From: Garcia nutans
Taxonomy: Eukaryota > Streptophyta > Magnoliopsida > Malpighiales > Euphorbiaceae
Direction of reading: 5' to 3'
NCBI GenBank assembly: GCA_947685225.1
Contig: CANTUV010000035.1
Location: 4,409,501 to 4,473,500, forward strand
Length of the DNA: 64,000 nucleotides
Each line of letters opens with the position of its first letter. Within the stretch, counting starts at the first letter, position 1. Both the position numbers and the translations under genes were made by a program. Positions 36,014 through 50,200 of the stretch are shown here, piece after piece. The notes beneath the pieces are model-generated. The model saw only the letters and a list, made by a program, of their open reading frames with translations, was not told the DNA's origin and made no database searches.

Positions 36014-36590
36014 AAAGCCTGAAAAAGGAGGGGGGGGGGACAAATATAAAAATTATATGATAAAATAATTTTTCTATGTACTAAATAAAAAAATAGGTGC
36101 TGAAGTCAAAGAAAATATAATAGACGGAATGATCCTGACACGACGTCGTTTCTTTTCATGTCCGCTCCAATCAAAATTCGATCAACCAATTAAAATTAAA
36201 GATTTGAAGCCGCTCCAAACCAAAAAACACCGTTTTAATATAATTCAAATTCATTGTCCAAAAAAAAAAAAAATTCAAAATTTCAGTAAGAATTAGAGTG
36301 GAAGAGACGCTCCTTAACTATCACTGCACCGGTTTTATTTATTTTAAATTATTTTATTATTTAAATAAATTAATAAAAAATAAAAAAATCCAAAAAAAAA
36401 GAACGCAAAGAAGAAGAGAGAGTGACTTGAGTAAATCATAAGTGCTAAGAAGATGTGACGCGTGTCCGTTTGCCAGCTGTATGCCTAACCCAACCGCTTC
36501 CCTCGAAGCATCGGTGGCTCCATAACTCCTCTTTCTTAACCGGTTCTTCCGGTTACCCATCTTTTTCCCTTATATATCTTCTTTCTCTCT
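36014..36590 (+). promoter_or_regulatory. Proximal upstream region of MYB73-like gene
   Basis: Includes a palindromic GACGTC at about 36142-36147, an ACGT core recognised by bZIP factors, and ACGCGTGTCC near 36457-36466, a CGCG-type word. A run of nine G lies near 36031. The assignment is by position and motif only. Confidence 0.35.
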
Positions 36591-36597
36591 TATATAA
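36591..36597 (+). promoter_or_regulatory. TATA box of MYB73-like gene
   Basis: TATATAA inside a CT-rich tract. About 30 bp downstream lies an A/C-rich start region (near 36620-36630), which would give a 5' leader of about 100 nt before the ATG at 36724. A second TATATAT near 36571 is an alternative. Confidence 0.5.
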
Positions 36598-36723
36598 ATC
36601 TTCTTCAAACCATCATCCACACAAACTCAAGAACAAAAAGCCAAACCAGAAAAATTAAAATAATTAAAAAAAACCGCATTTTTATGATCATATTATAAAC
36701 TTATAATTAGTATTTGTATTCCT

Positions 36724-37722
36724 ATGGCTATTAATGATATGGATCGGATCAAAGGTCCATGGAGTCCCGAGGAAGATGGTGCTTTACAAAAGCTTGTTCA
36801 AAAGCATGGTCCTCGAAACTGGTCTTTGATCAGTAAATCTATTCCCGGCCGATCCGGTAAGTCTTGTCGTCTCCGGTGGTGTAATCAGCTTTCACCGCAG
36901 GTTGAGCACCGTGCTTTTACTCCCGAAGAGGATGAGACTATAATTCGAACTCACGCTCGTTTTGGTAATAAGTGGGCTACTATCGCTCGCTTTCTCAGTG
37001 GTCGGACTGATAACGCTATTAAAAATCATTGGAACTCCACTCTTAAGCGGAAGTGCTCGTCTATGGCGGAGGACGGTGGTTATGATGGTAATTTGGTTGG
37101 GAACTGGCAGCCTTTGAAGAGATCGGTGAGTACGGGTTCTGCTATGCCTGTGTCTACGGAACTTTATATGAATCCGGGAAGTCCATCTGGATCTGACGTA
37201 AGCGATTCAAGTGTTCCTGTTTTATCTGCTTCGCATGTGTATAAACCAGTGGCTAGAACAGGTGGCGTTATTTCTCTTGTTGAAACGGCGTCGTCTAATA
37301 ACAGCAGCATCAGCAATGATCCGCCCACCTATCTCAGCTTATCTCTTCCTGGTTCTGACTCGTCCGAGTTATCCAACCGATTTGCTGAGTCAACTCCAGT
37401 CAAAGCAGTCGAGTCAACTCAAGTGACAAATGCAATATCTTTGTTGCCGGAGTTAAATAGGGTCCCGTCTCTAGCACCGGTGGATGAGCAGCAGGTAGCG
37501 GTGAATGGTGGGGTTGGGGCAGGATTTGTGGGGTTTACTGCTGAGTTTATGGCGGTGATGCAAGAGATGATTAGGATGGAGGTGAGGAATTACATGATGG
37601 AGCAGAACGGCGTCATCGGCGGAAGCAGCGGAGGCGGAGTTGGTATGTGTTTTCAGACAGCGGGTGGAGAAGGGTTTAGGAATGTGGCAATGAATAGGGT
37701 TGGTGTTAATAAGATCGAGTAG
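36724..37722 (+). CDS. MYB73: R2R3-MYB transcription factor, subgroup 22 (MYB73/70-like)
   Basis: A nuclear DNA-binding regulator, encoded by one uninterrupted 332-codon exon, as is usual for subgroup 22 (MYB44, MYB70, MYB73, MYB77). The R2 repeat spans about residues 10-58 with W13, W33 and W52. R3 spans about 62-109 with F66 in place of the first Trp, then W84 and W103, ending NHWNSTLKRK, a likely nuclear signal. Subgroup motifs are present: GSDVSDSS at 156-163, an EAR-type LSLSLPG at 204-210 that predicts repression, and MQEMIRMEVRNYM at 279-291. Family members act in abscisic acid, auxin and stress responses. The HMA1 neighbour matches the Arabidopsis MYB73-HMA1 locus order, which favours MYB73 over MYB44. 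The ATG chosen is the first in frame. No defects were seen. Confidence 0.95.
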   Translation: MAINDMDRIKGPWSPEEDGALQKLVQKHGPRNWSLISKSIPGRSGKSCRLRWCNQLSPQVEHRAFTPEEDETIIRTHARFGNKWATIARFLSGRTDNAIKNHWNSTLKRKCSSMAEDGGYDGNLVGNWQPLKRSVSTGSAMPVSTELYMNPGSPSGSDVSDSSVPVLSASHVYKPVARTGGVISLVETASSNNSSISNDPPTYLSLSLPGSDSSELSNRFAESTPVKAVESTQVTNAISLLPELNRVPSLAPVDEQQVAVNGGVGAGFVGFTAEFMAVMQEMIRMEVRNYMMEQNGVIGGSSGGGVGMCFQTAGGEGFRNVAMNRVGVNKIE

Positions 37723-38160
37723 TAGTAACTGAGTGGCGAGTTAAATGAGTCGGTGAGATTGAACAGAGTGGAAAGAGAAAAAAAACCTAGGCTTTGGTTT
37801 TTTTTTCTCTTTTGTTTAGGGAATAATTTTGGGCATTGTACAGCTGAGAGAGAAATGGGTAAAAGTAAGAGAAAATTAATGGAAATTGAGAATGTTTAAA
37901 CAGAAGAAAAAAAAAAGAAAGAAAATGGAGTTTTGATTTTGATGGGAGAGTGAAAAAAATCTGCAATTTTTACCCATTTTTGGCCCCGGTTCTTAACAGG
38001 GAACCAGAACTTGCAACAAAAGAATCTGAAATTCTGAATCTAAAAGGAAAAGAGAAAAAAAAAAAATCAGAACTTTCAAAATTTAAACCAATTTGTCTTG
38101 TTTCTTATTTTTTTTTAAAAAAAAAACTAGTTTATGTGGATATCTGGTAATAGAAAGCTA
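37723..38160 (+). other. Probable 3' UTR of the MYB73-like gene
   Basis: GC remains moderate for about 150 bp after the TAG, with a T-rich stretch and GGGAATAATTTTGGGCATTG near 37819-37838, a place where a near-upstream polyadenylation element could lie. The exact end cannot be set. The open frame at 37950-38150 is not supported as a gene. Confidence 0.35.
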
Positions 38161-41100
38161 GAGAGAGAGAATGATAACAGGACTAAAATTAAGAAATGTG
38201 AACGTTGTTTTTTGTTTTTAGGTGGGAAATTATTGGTACCATGAACAAGGAAATGTGAAAGATAAGTGTTGTATCGTTATCCACTGGAGTTAGGGTAATG
38301 GTCATTAATGAAACATGGTAAAACATTATGATTATTTTAACTAGACAGTCTGGTGAAAATAGTAAAATTAATTAGTTAATAAGGGTTCAAAAAAAATCAG
38401 ATAATAACAAATTTTTTTATATTTTATAATTAAAACATTAAAGCGTTTATTTAAAGTTAATTTAATTAATTTAATATTTTATTTAAAGTGTCCAATTAAA
38501 ATCATGGTTGAGGTATTCATTGTGATTAATGGTAACATGTAAAAGAAAAGATATTTCACTCTTCAAGAAAACAAATAGAAAGGTTACTATAATTTAGCAC
38601 TCCTGGGGGTCTCAAATCTTAATTGCAATTTGAACTTTACATGGAAAAAACTTGAATTGCATATGGCCAAGGCAAGTAGTTAAAAATGGTAGCAATTGAT
38701 TTAGAGAATAGAGATAGATAAAGATGATTCATTCATTACTATCTCAAATTGTAGAGATTGGCTATTTTTTAATTATGTTGTAGTAACCACCATAACTTTC
38801 TTCTTATAGCTGCCTAAACTGAATAGAATGTTCAACTAATTTGACAAGTGATTAAAGGGGTCAAAGGTCAAGTTTGATATTGTTCTTATATACATTTATA
38901 TTTCACAAATGTATTTTTGTTTAATGATATCACTATTTAATGCATACCATGAAAAGAAAATTAATTTATAAAATTTTAAAATTATTTTAAATTTTAATGG
39001 GTTACTTTTATATTCTATAAATTCATAAAAAAGTTTAATAAAAATAGAAATAATTAAGATTCACAATTTTTTTTTTCTTTAAATGGAAGAAAGAATACAA
39101 GTAGAAGAAATTGGACAAAATTGGACAACAAGTGGAAAAAGATTTCTCTCTCTCTCTCTCTCACTTTTTTCCCTCTTGAAAAATATCGTGTTGCTGAAAA
39201 AAATGGAAAAAAATATATATACTAAAAGGTTTTAAATCTTATTAATTTGGGTGATAAAAATTAGTGGAAAAAAGAATAAAATGAATGGAATGTATCGGTC
39301 AAATTGAAAATTACCAAATTCAAGCAGCAACAATCAATCAATTAATATTAAATATTCTCTTGAAGACCATATGTAGTGCAAGAAATATTTTAATATTTTT
39401 TTTAATTTATAGTTGCATATATATTGAATCTCATTTTTCTTAATCCCTTTCCTAAGTTCCTAAAAACTAAAAAGAAATAATAAACCATTCCTTCTCATAT
39501 TGTTCTTTATATGGAAATGGGAGGCGACCGTCCATTCATTTGATTCTTGTCTATATGTATTTGAAGAAGAAAAAAAATGTCTTTTTTTTTGTGTATAGTA
39601 AAAAAGAAATTGCTTGAATTAAGGTTTAGGATTTAGATATATATAAATTGAACTAAAAATATTATGTATAATATGTTGAAAATAATTATATTTTGACTAA
39701 GTTATTATTATGATCTTATTAGATAATTCTAATATTTTAATTAGTCAAAGTATGAGATTTGAAAATCCCATGTTTATAAAATTTTAATATGAAATTTATA
39801 TAGATTTTATTATTTTATATATATATTCAATTCCTATTGAAAATATTATTTTAATAGATAAGTTTTGAGGGACGTTTTCAAGAACTAATATTATCATAGA
39901 ATATTTAAATTATTTTATTGCTACTGTGATATTTCATAAATTGATTTTCAGTACTTGAGACCGAAAGCATAGATGTGGTCAAGGTCAAGTAAAAATGCAT
40001 TATATGCTTAAGCACTGATTGATTTTAATTATCAGATCTATTATTAAAACTCAGTAATTTTTTTAATTCAAATCAAATTTATTCATCGGAAAATGTTGCA
40101 TATTAATTTAAGTTTCATTTAAACTAATTATATTTTAGTTTAAAAATATGTACGCACTTCAACTTTGTTGCCTTAGAATAAATAATATTAATTTATAATT
40201 TTAATACCTGAATTTAATTTGCTGACTCAGTATTTTTAATCTTTTGATTATAAAATTATAATAATTTTTTATTATAAAATTATAAAATTTTCTGTCGTTT
40301 TGAATTAAGCACATTTTTGTCTTTAAATATTGAGAAAATTACAGGCATTTTTCTTATTTTTTTTAAAAAAATCTCATAGATTTATCAAATTATGCTAAAT
40401 ATATATATTTTAAATAGAATATGTATTTAATATACTGATATATATTAAATGTGTATCTCTAAAAAAATATTTTTGAAAAAAAATAAAACTGGATATTTTT
40501 AAAGTTAATTTTATTTTTAAGGATATTTTTGAAGAAATCCTCAATTATTTTAATGTACACTAAAACTTCAATTATTAAATTAAAGAATTGATCTTCATTA
40601 ACAAATTCTACTGTCAGAATAAAATTAATAAAAATACAGAATTAGTAGCCTAATAATAGACCCCACAATGTGCAGGAAAAGGTCATATAATGACTATGTC
40701 CGCCCCACTTAAATTATTTCTCAGTTTATATATACATATATTGAAAAATATTAATTTTTTTAATGTTATAAAAAATTATTTTAAATAGATTAAAATATTA
40801 TGTATTAATTTATTAATAGTAAAAATATTTTATTTTTATTCATGTCTAAAAAAAATATTTTATTTTTACTTTATTAATTAAATCATTAATAATAAAAATA
40901 TAATTAGACAAACTGATTAATTTTTATTAATTTTATAAAATAATAATATAAGTAAAATATTTTTTTTTTCATAAAAATGACAAATAGAGATAGCACTAAA
41001 AAGAATCCCAAGCAAAACAGTCATTCTGAGCAAAAGCTTTTTATTCAATTGCTATGAAAGAAGCTCTTTACAATTTGTAAAAAAAAAAGAAGAAGAAAAG

Positions 41101-41271
41101 CTCGTCAGCCTTTCATAACCCTCGCTGGATCCATGGTTCTTGAGTTTCTTTTAGCACTAGCATCTAAAAATATCAGAATATTCTGTGCATAAAAATTAAC
41201 TTTGGCAGGAGATGTCTTCTATTTCTGACTGGGGAAGAAAAAAAAAAGACCAAACAAAATACAGTGAGGGA
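38161..41271. other. Intergenic DNA between convergent MYB73 and HMA1
   Basis: A/T-rich, with a TC microsatellite at 39145-39162 and no supported gene. The last 200 bp before 41272 (minus) should include the HMA1 3' UTR. Confidence 0.5.
39145..39162. repeat. TC dinucleotide microsatellite
   Basis: About nine TC units. Confidence 0.8.
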
Positions 41272-44200
41272 TTACAAAGATGCTGCTTGAATGGTGTTGG
41301 AGCCCGTGTCATCAGCCTTCGATGATATGTGTCCAGATCTGAATTTTTCTGCAACATGCCGCAAGTCCTCCCTCCATGACCATTTTGGGTCATTTAGACC
41401 TCGTATAGAATTGAGGCAAACGAGAAGCGTACCCCCTTCATGTAAAAGAACCTACACATTTTCAAATGGAAGGTGATTATGAAACATGAAATTGAAAAAA
41501 ATGATATTGGATTTTACCAAGCAAGATTCTATTAATTATTAGCTACTAGAAAAAAATTGAAGCATCTGCTGGTTGGCCAATATTGTCTAGCATCAAATAA
41601 CATATAACTTCTTTGGAGCTGAAAAAGGCTTTAATATCCTTCCCAAGGATGAAGGATTCTTAGAATTTATCCATTCCCAGCATAACAATAGTGTAACTCA
41701 TGTTTTAATGCCAGGACAGGTTTAACGGGTGATGTGTGTGGCACCTCATGAACAAGGTTTCGACACGTTTATTTGTTGAGATACTGCATGGTGCAGGAAT
41801 TCTTCTTCACATGAAGGAATTTAGCAATCATGTTTTGATTGTGGCATTTCCACACTTTATCTATTATGGCTTATATCGTTTGCAAGAATATTTAACAATC
41901 ATGTTGTCCAAGAGGAAAGCCATTGTGGTAGAGGAAAAGTAGAATCATTGTACGAGAGTTATTTCCAAGATAATTGATTAAATGTTGTGCAGTAAGAAAC
42001 CTTTAAGTAATGGGAAGTAAAAGAAGTGACAACTGGATTCATACCGTCAACCACAGGGGAAGAAATCCCAAGACAGATGGAAGAGAGCCAAGAACTATAC
42101 AAGTCAAAGCAAGGGCTACATTTTGCTTGACCTGCACCAACATTCATGTAAAGAATCAAGATCTTGAGAATACAGCTTAAGTCGAAAAGATTCCAACAAG
42201 TACCAGGGCAGTTGTTTGGCGGGACTTGGCAATACAGAATGGAACACCAGATATTGTGTCCCGCAGCAACAGGACATCTGCAACAGCTATGGCAGTTGCA
42301 CTTGCACGCTGTGCAAGAACAATCCCTACAGTTGCAACAGCAAGTGCTGGTGCATCATTGATACCTTCACCTACCATAATCAGACCTCCCCCTGTAATAA
42401 ATTACCAAATTTATTCAGCTTAACACACTACATTAGAAATTAATAAATAAAATCTCACCATAATAGCTTGAGCAGTTTTTCAATTTCAAACTGTATCATG
42501 GAAGATGTTTAACGAGAAATGTTGTGGCTTTGAAATATTAAAAAACATTTTTTAATCAGCTTTGTACTCTTCATGGGGAATTCATGCAGACAAGGAGATG
42601 TATAACGTAACTGTCAAAAGAAACAGCTGCACATAAATATGCACACAAACAAATGCATCATATATGCTTCCAAAATAATTTGGGCAATGTATAAGAATTT
42701 CAAGATTAATGGGTTATCACGGCACTGGAAAGTCTGGACTCAAGTATTAGTAATCACTTGTTTCTAGATTAGGTTATCATGTAGAATACAAGCTATATAT
42801 GGATGTAGATGGATTGGAATAAGTGTACTGAAATAGACCAACCAGCGTAAACTGACAATCCAGTGCTTCTGCTTCTCAAATCCAAGAGAAACATGTATAA
42901 TGAGATTATGAAAAAATTATTGTAGAGCTCACCCGTATCCCTTGAGATACTCTTTACGTGATTGAGCTTGTCCTCAGGCTTCATGCTGCAGTGTACTTCA
43001 GTGATACCCACAGCTTTTGCAATTCGTCGTGCACTTGATTCATGATCACCAGTGAGCATCATAACACGAAGTTTTGCTTGATCCTGTAATTCTGCTATGA
43101 CATCTGAAACCCCTGGTCGAGGTCTATCCTCAAGGTGAATCAATGTTACCTGCATAAAATCATTAGCTACATCACACTCCACCCTTCACTTCCATTTGCA
43201 GGTGTAAAGAAAATCAAGAAATGGAAAATGGCAATAAATTCTGTGATTGAAAAATCATATGTACTACAACCTTATGGCACACAAATTATAACCATGGTAT
43301 ATGTTCTACACTTTATTTTTTGTGGGACTATAGGAATTCTGGCTAATTCCTATTTGCGTTCTGTGCTTATGACAATAAAAAGCAGAAATGAAAAACAAAG
43401 GTTTACCAATTCAGGAAGCCAGGAATTATTTTCCCCAAGGGCTGTAGAAAATAGCAGAAGAAATAGACAGGAGGATGTGCGAAAAATCCCAAGGTTTCCG
43501 GAAACAAAAAGGAAAAAAAAAGTGAGAATAGAAAGAACGCATGTTGGACATTCTGATATGACATAACCTAACACAAAGTGCTAGTTTCAAGTTTATGGTT
43601 CAAGTGCCCGTTTTAGACATGAGAATATCTTTATTGCAAAGACAAACCCATCCATTAGTATTGACGCCTTCCTTATAAAGGCCTAGGTGTTTGTCCATGG
43701 TTACTGGAATAAATGGAATTCGGCAGTAACATGACTTTTAGTAGCAATGGCTATTTTTTGGAACCAAATTAATGGTAATTGTTGTTGATAATTAGGAAGA
43801 TAGTCGTCCATGAACCATATAAAATCAAAAGAAAGTACTGAAGAATAATATGTGGAGCATTGCTATTTGCCTTTCGAGGACAAAGAAATCAAACTGAACT
43901 ACTTTTTCATTTGCAAGAGGGAATCAGGTTAGAATTTAAGCTACAACTACTTGGATATCCAGCATGGAATTGAGGAGATCCATTTCCACATCCATTCTCA
44001 GAAAAAATCATGCACTTGACACCAAACCTAATATATCAAGGCTTACCTTTTTATCTACAGAAAGGGCAGCATGAACAAAGTCACTTCCATAAGAAGATGA
44101 ATTAACCGCAGCCTTTATCTTTATCGATTCATCTTCAGATTTGCAATGTGAAGTGATGAATTCCACAGACCCAAGTGATGCCTTCAACAACTTAATGCTC

Positions 44201-47200
44201 CCAGCTTCCGACTATAAAAAATAAAAATAATTTTGTAAATCCACCTAATAAAACAGGAATAATTGTAAATTCACCATGCCAATCACCAATCCGAAAGATA
44301 AGCTATAACTGTATGTAATACCAGATCAACCCTCCTAGGAGTTGCAGATTGAATAACATATATAAAGCTTGTCCAAAAACATTTAAATTCATAAAACAGA
44401 TGAATCTGTTATTTTCTCATTAAAATTAAATCTATTTGCTGAGAAGACAGTACCTCTTTGTTGTTCAGAGTCGCAGTAAGACCTCTACCAGGAAAGTATT
44501 CAAAACTTTCAACAGAAACAGAAGGCAGGTCTTTGCCCATACTATGATCTACAACAGCTCTACAAAAAAGCAGAGGAATGACAATAAGTCTTAAACACCA
44601 TAAATTAGCAGCATTCAAAGGAATGAAACATTAGACAGTTAATAAATCAAATGAACTGTAACTAATTGTAAATGCAGTCATTTATGGTCATGTCAAGCAT
44701 GAATTAGACTGAAAATAAAATTTTCCTCACGGATAGAAACAAGAAACTTCAAGCACTTCAAAAGTTAATTTTGTGCACATGCATACAGGTAAAAAAAGGA
44801 TGGGATACGATAAAATTGGCCATGAGATGTGGGTAAAGTGAAGGCACAACTAATAAGAAACATGTAAGTTCCCAGTGTTTGTGTCTATATAGGTCACATA
44901 TGCCAACAGACAGATGAACCACAGCAAATGTGGAGCATCGCTTCATACGTCATACCAATGTGAAAATCAAACAAAATAAATACTAACGGGTGAAAATACA
45001 TTTACACCCATATTCTTATGAGATGAAATTACTGTTAAAGTCAAAACCTTTTTTTGTTCTCAATCTCACATTGGCTTGGTGTATACACTCAATTACTGTT
45101 AAAGTCAAAACCTTTTTTGGTCTCAATCTCACATTAGCTAGTAGTTTACTAGCTAAAAAGGCCCTCAGACATTTGCTATGAAACCAAGTTGTAGTAGTAC
45201 TTATCAATCATACAAACTAACATCAGAAATTTTCTTCTAATTAACCAGATTGAAAAGCAATGAACAGAAGCATTTTCAACATATCTTACCTTCCAATAGG
45301 GTGAGTAGTACCCTTTTCCATAGCAGCTGCTACAGCAAGAGCTTCCTTCTCACAGCTGGGACTGCAACAAGAAGTGAAATTTGTATTCTTCGTTCCTACC
45401 TTATGTCCATAAATTGGCTCAATTGCTTTAAACATGAGCCCTCCGGTTGTCAATGTCCCAGTTTTGTCAAATGCAATTATGCAGCAGGAAGGTAGAGCAT
45501 CTAAAACCTGGCCTCCTTTAAGCAATATTCCCTTTAGACAAAGATTACTACGGCTGTCAAATAGGGTTCACCCTCCACATAAGAGAGTTTAAACTCTCTT
45601 TTAGCTCCAAAAGAAATGATAAAAAAAGATCTTTTACTATCCACTTGAGATTTTTTATTTTATTTTTGCAATATCTTCAGATGAGGCATCCTTTGTGTTT
45701 TAGTTATTTAATGAATCAAACAGGTACAACCTAAATTTTTTCTTTATCTAAGATAATTGATGTCTTGATGATTGCTGAATAATGAGACTAAGTTTGGTAT
45801 TATTCCAGTAACATGATACATAAATAAATAAATGAAATTAAACAGAGTAGCAAACAAATGGAAAATCAAACTGAGTTGCTGAATGATTACATGGTGTCTA
45901 AGTTAAGAGCATCATGATAACTATACTTGTATAGATCCAGCTTTGAAGATAGCATTTCTCCAAGTTTTTTAACTTTAATATCAAAACAAGTGCTGTCTGA
46001 AAGACTTCTTCTATAAAATTAAAGAGTGAACTTCATATGTGATTAGACTACACTGCTGATAGGTACCTTTCTAGCACATGAACTAATAGCAGTGGCATAT
46101 GCCAATGGAGCCACAGCCAAAGCGCACGGTGATGCTGCCACCATCAACCCTAGTGCCCTGTATACTGATCCTCTGCAGACTACATCATCCAAGCATCAGA
46201 AAAGACAGAAGAAGGTGCTCAAACTGAATATTGTATTAGAGATTTATTATAAATAATTCCTCAAAGAATTCAAACTAGAGACAAGTGTTTTTTGTGAGCG
46301 CTAAACCACAAAAAGTACAACTAATAAATTATGAGGAGAGACTTGGAATCATGATCAAGACATAGGAAAAAATCAGAAAAATTTTACCTCTGCTGCAAAT
46401 ATTTGAGTTTACAATTTTGTCCATATTATTGTCCATAACATTACCTGATTTATCATATTTGTAGAATCAAAAGACTCCAGTTGATATTGGTTTTAGATAA
46501 AGCACAATAGGCAAAAAGGATTCTACTAACCATGACACATTTTCACACAAGAAAAAAACTTTACCCCACATGCCAGAAAAACAAGATTTTCCTTACTATA
46601 TTTATTAAGAGCCTTAAAGCACAAGAATAATTTATCATGCCCATATCTTCAAACAAGGGCTGTATGAGAAAGACTGGTAGGCTAAATTTGCTACATAAGC
46701 AGATTTCAATAACCCTTCTTAGACATAAGTAAACAAAGAATCTTCTATTCCTGCCCATGTACCATCTATCAAGCAAACCCATTAACATAAATTCATCAAG
46801 GCCCCATGAAGATCAGCATGAGCTTGTCGAAATCATACAAGATGATACATTTTGTTATTAGAATTAATGCATTTGCATACATTATAAAAAAATGAGGAAC
46901 TTCAACACAAGCAATAAAAATGACCATCTAACAGTGCAGTTAAAAGTATGTGCTTGTTGAAAGAATGATTATCAAAGAGCATTGCTAAAAGCATATGTGC
47001 TCATTGTCCATGTTACCTGATGTGCTAAAGAATGGCCACTTGAAAAGAAATGGTCCAAGCAGAGCGACGGCAACAGACAAACCTACAACCACTTTGCTAT
47101 AATGCTCACCAAATTGATCCAGCCACCTTTGAAGCTTTGGTTTATTTAGTTGTGCTTCTTCAGTCAATTGTACTATTCTGTTCAGTGTTGATTCCTTCCA

Positions 47201-50200
47201 TATCTTTGTGGCCTGAATCAAATTTAGAAAACACAATTATATATGAAATCTAAAGATGTAAAGAACAAAAAATTAAAACTTCTATGAGAACTCTAAACCA
47301 TTTAATGAAGGGTTTCAGGATAAATAAATAACAAGAAAAGGAATGCCAACTACCCTCTGGTACAAACTCTGAAAGAATGTAACCACCAGCAAATTGTAAC
47401 ATACCTTTACAATCATTCTACCATCCAAATTCCTTGCACCCCCAGAAATCTTGTCTCCAACTTTTGCCTCTATTGGTTTGATTTCACCAGTCAAATGCTC
47501 GATGGTGATTGTTGCATTACCTTGGAAAACTTCACAATCTACGGGCACAGCCTGAACATAATAATAACGCAAGTCATGAAACCAGTGATTCTGGTATAGT
47601 TCATTTAGTGACAAGCCTTAAACCAAGATTTTCATTTTTGGTGCTGCCATGTGATAATTTGAATAATGTGCAACATCAATAAGGAAAATTCATGGAATAA
47701 TTAGCTAGCACACAATTGCAAAAGTGGCCTAGTTACTAACTGTCCTTGCTGTACTATAAAATGTTCACGCAGGTAACACCAAAGTAACACATCAATCTCT
47801 CTTATTAGAGGAACGTAGCAACTTTAAGAATTTCAGGAGGTCCAAAGGGCAATTTACTTGTCTGCTATAATAGTAAATGTCAGCCACATAATGTATACAT
47901 TTTTTACATCCCTGCGATGCCCTGAGTTAACCTAAGGGGGTAATCAAATATAACCCAGCAGGCCAGCAGGAAGTATATCGGCCAATTGCTAATTTCCATC
48001 AGATGATACCAATCTTATCAAGTAGAATATAAGCTATCTTAACATTAATGAGAGACATTGCACAATAAAAGACTTAGGTTCCATGTAAGCTATTCAATTC
48101 TCCTGAAAAAGGATAAATGATTCTCAGCCTCTTTGAGAGCATTTATCAAAATGAGGACTTCAGGAAGGAGGTGTGAATCAAACGAACTCGCGAAAAGTGT
48201 TAGGGCAACAGAATATTGGCAGATTGAATATATGTACGTGCACTCTTTAAATACAGTTACGTCCCTTTTTGTAAATTGAGTATTCTAGTCTTTGTAGCTA
48301 AAATTTTGTTGATATCATTATCCTTAGTGCAAAATCAAAACCATAATAGTAAAATGTTAATTTACTGTAGTGTAATAAATGTGATCCAACCTCATATTCA
48401 TGTTGAGGCCAAATTTTATAAAAAAGTTGAATGTTGTCATCTAGATTTTTAACATCCAGAATTAAGAGGACTATTCTGTAATCAGGCTGTTGTCTCTAAA
48501 TTTTGATCAAAAGATGCCCACCAAGATAATGGGGTTGAAAACAACATTCAAACAATGAAAACATAGGAAAAGATGTTTAACATCTAAATCCTAATAAATC
48601 TAGTGACCTATTTCTGAAGTCACAATCTCATGGAAACTCAAGGCACATGCCCTTAGCATGCAAGTAAACAAGAAGTCTCAGCAGCGTAAAATTATGGCAG
48701 GATGAAAAGTACAGTCAATAGTGATGCTTTTCTACTCAACCAAATATTTCTATTATATCATTGTTGTCAACTAAATTCAAGCATTCCTCTAATAACAAGA
48801 TAGCAACTTTGACGTCACAGACCTCACCAGTTCCGACCAGAATATATGAGCCCACTTTTACTTCATGCACAGGCACACTTTCATATGACAAATCAGAGAG
48901 ATCCGGTAGTTTCTCATCATTTATAGCTAGTACAAGAGCAGAATCTGGATGATTTTCCTTCAACTCCTTAACATCCACCATTGAGCGACTGGTGAAAAAC
49001 TCTTCAGCTGCAAAAGACAAAGAACTTTAGAATACATATTTAGCATGCATTGGAAGTAAACTTTACAGAGACAATAGATTTAAAATGTTCACCAATATGA
49101 GCCAGATTAAACATTGCAAGCAGTAATCCTCCTTCCAAGGCATTTCCCATAAGTACTGAAGCAAAGGCTGCAAGAGCCATCAACACGTGAATATTTACCT
49201 TCCCACCAGTAATATCAGTAAGAGCATCAAACGATGCTGAGACCTGAACATGCAGTGGCATATTGTTTTACATATTCATTAGCAAAGGTTGGAATAATTT
49301 AAATGAAATGAAAAAAAGAGTATCCCTGTGCTGTGGTTATGCATTAAAGAAACCAGGCTCATAGAAAGATAAAGAAAGTCAATATACCTAACCTAAATGA
49401 TGGCAAAAGAGATAAATATCTATATATATATGCACTTCATAATATCGAAGTAGCCGAAGGATCAGTTTGGTTTGCAATGGAAGAAAAATGGATATCATCA
49501 TTATTACAAACATCCCATGCCAACATTTTTTATTCCAATTTCATATTTCAGGTTATTGAACATAATGTAATGGTATTCTGGAAAAATCAAATTACATTGA
49601 GGATTAGATATTTATCTACTTTTTCCAAGAATGAAAAGAATCAACATAAAAATTATTGTTAATACATATAATTTTATTTACAATTTCGCATTTCATTTAC
49701 ACAATTACTAACCAAATAGACCCTAAGATTTTGAATGCAATTGCAGAACAGTTAAAAGAAAGCATAAAATAGCGAAGAGCAAAGCCAAGCATACACACGA
49801 GATAGAGTGTTTAATTTACCCCAACGAGAGGGAAGGCGATAAGCACAAAGGTATTTTGGAGAGGCTTGACTACCAGCTTTGGCATCAAGTAAGGACAAAC
49901 AGCAGCGGCCACAAACAAGGCCGCAGAGCAGCAGCAGAGTTGCAAGTGCTCTCTCAATAAGTTAGCCAAATCAAACCACCCAACAGCTTTTGCAAACCTA
50001 ATAAATGCTTTCTGAAACTCACTCAGCTCCGCACCATCTCCGTGATGATGGTGGTTGTGATGATGATGATGGTCGTGATCGTCATCATGGCGGCGGCGGC
50101 GGCGATTATTTTTGAAGTCAGAGACACAACGTACCGTCTGAATATGGAGATTGGAGAATTTATGAGAAGGAGAGAGGGATTTGAAATGAAAAGGAGAAGA

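Noticed and set aside
37211..37426. Alternative open frame inside the MYB gene
   Set aside because: It lies in another frame of the MYB73 coding region, whose motifs are clear.
42164..42443. Three overlapping plus-strand open frames
   Set aside because: They are opposite HMA1 exon 11, whose frame matches the ATPase hinge motif. The plus frames match nothing.
43135..43566. 143-residue plus-strand open frame
   Set aside because: It starts opposite HMA1 exon 10 and runs into the intron. No domain and no gene signals.
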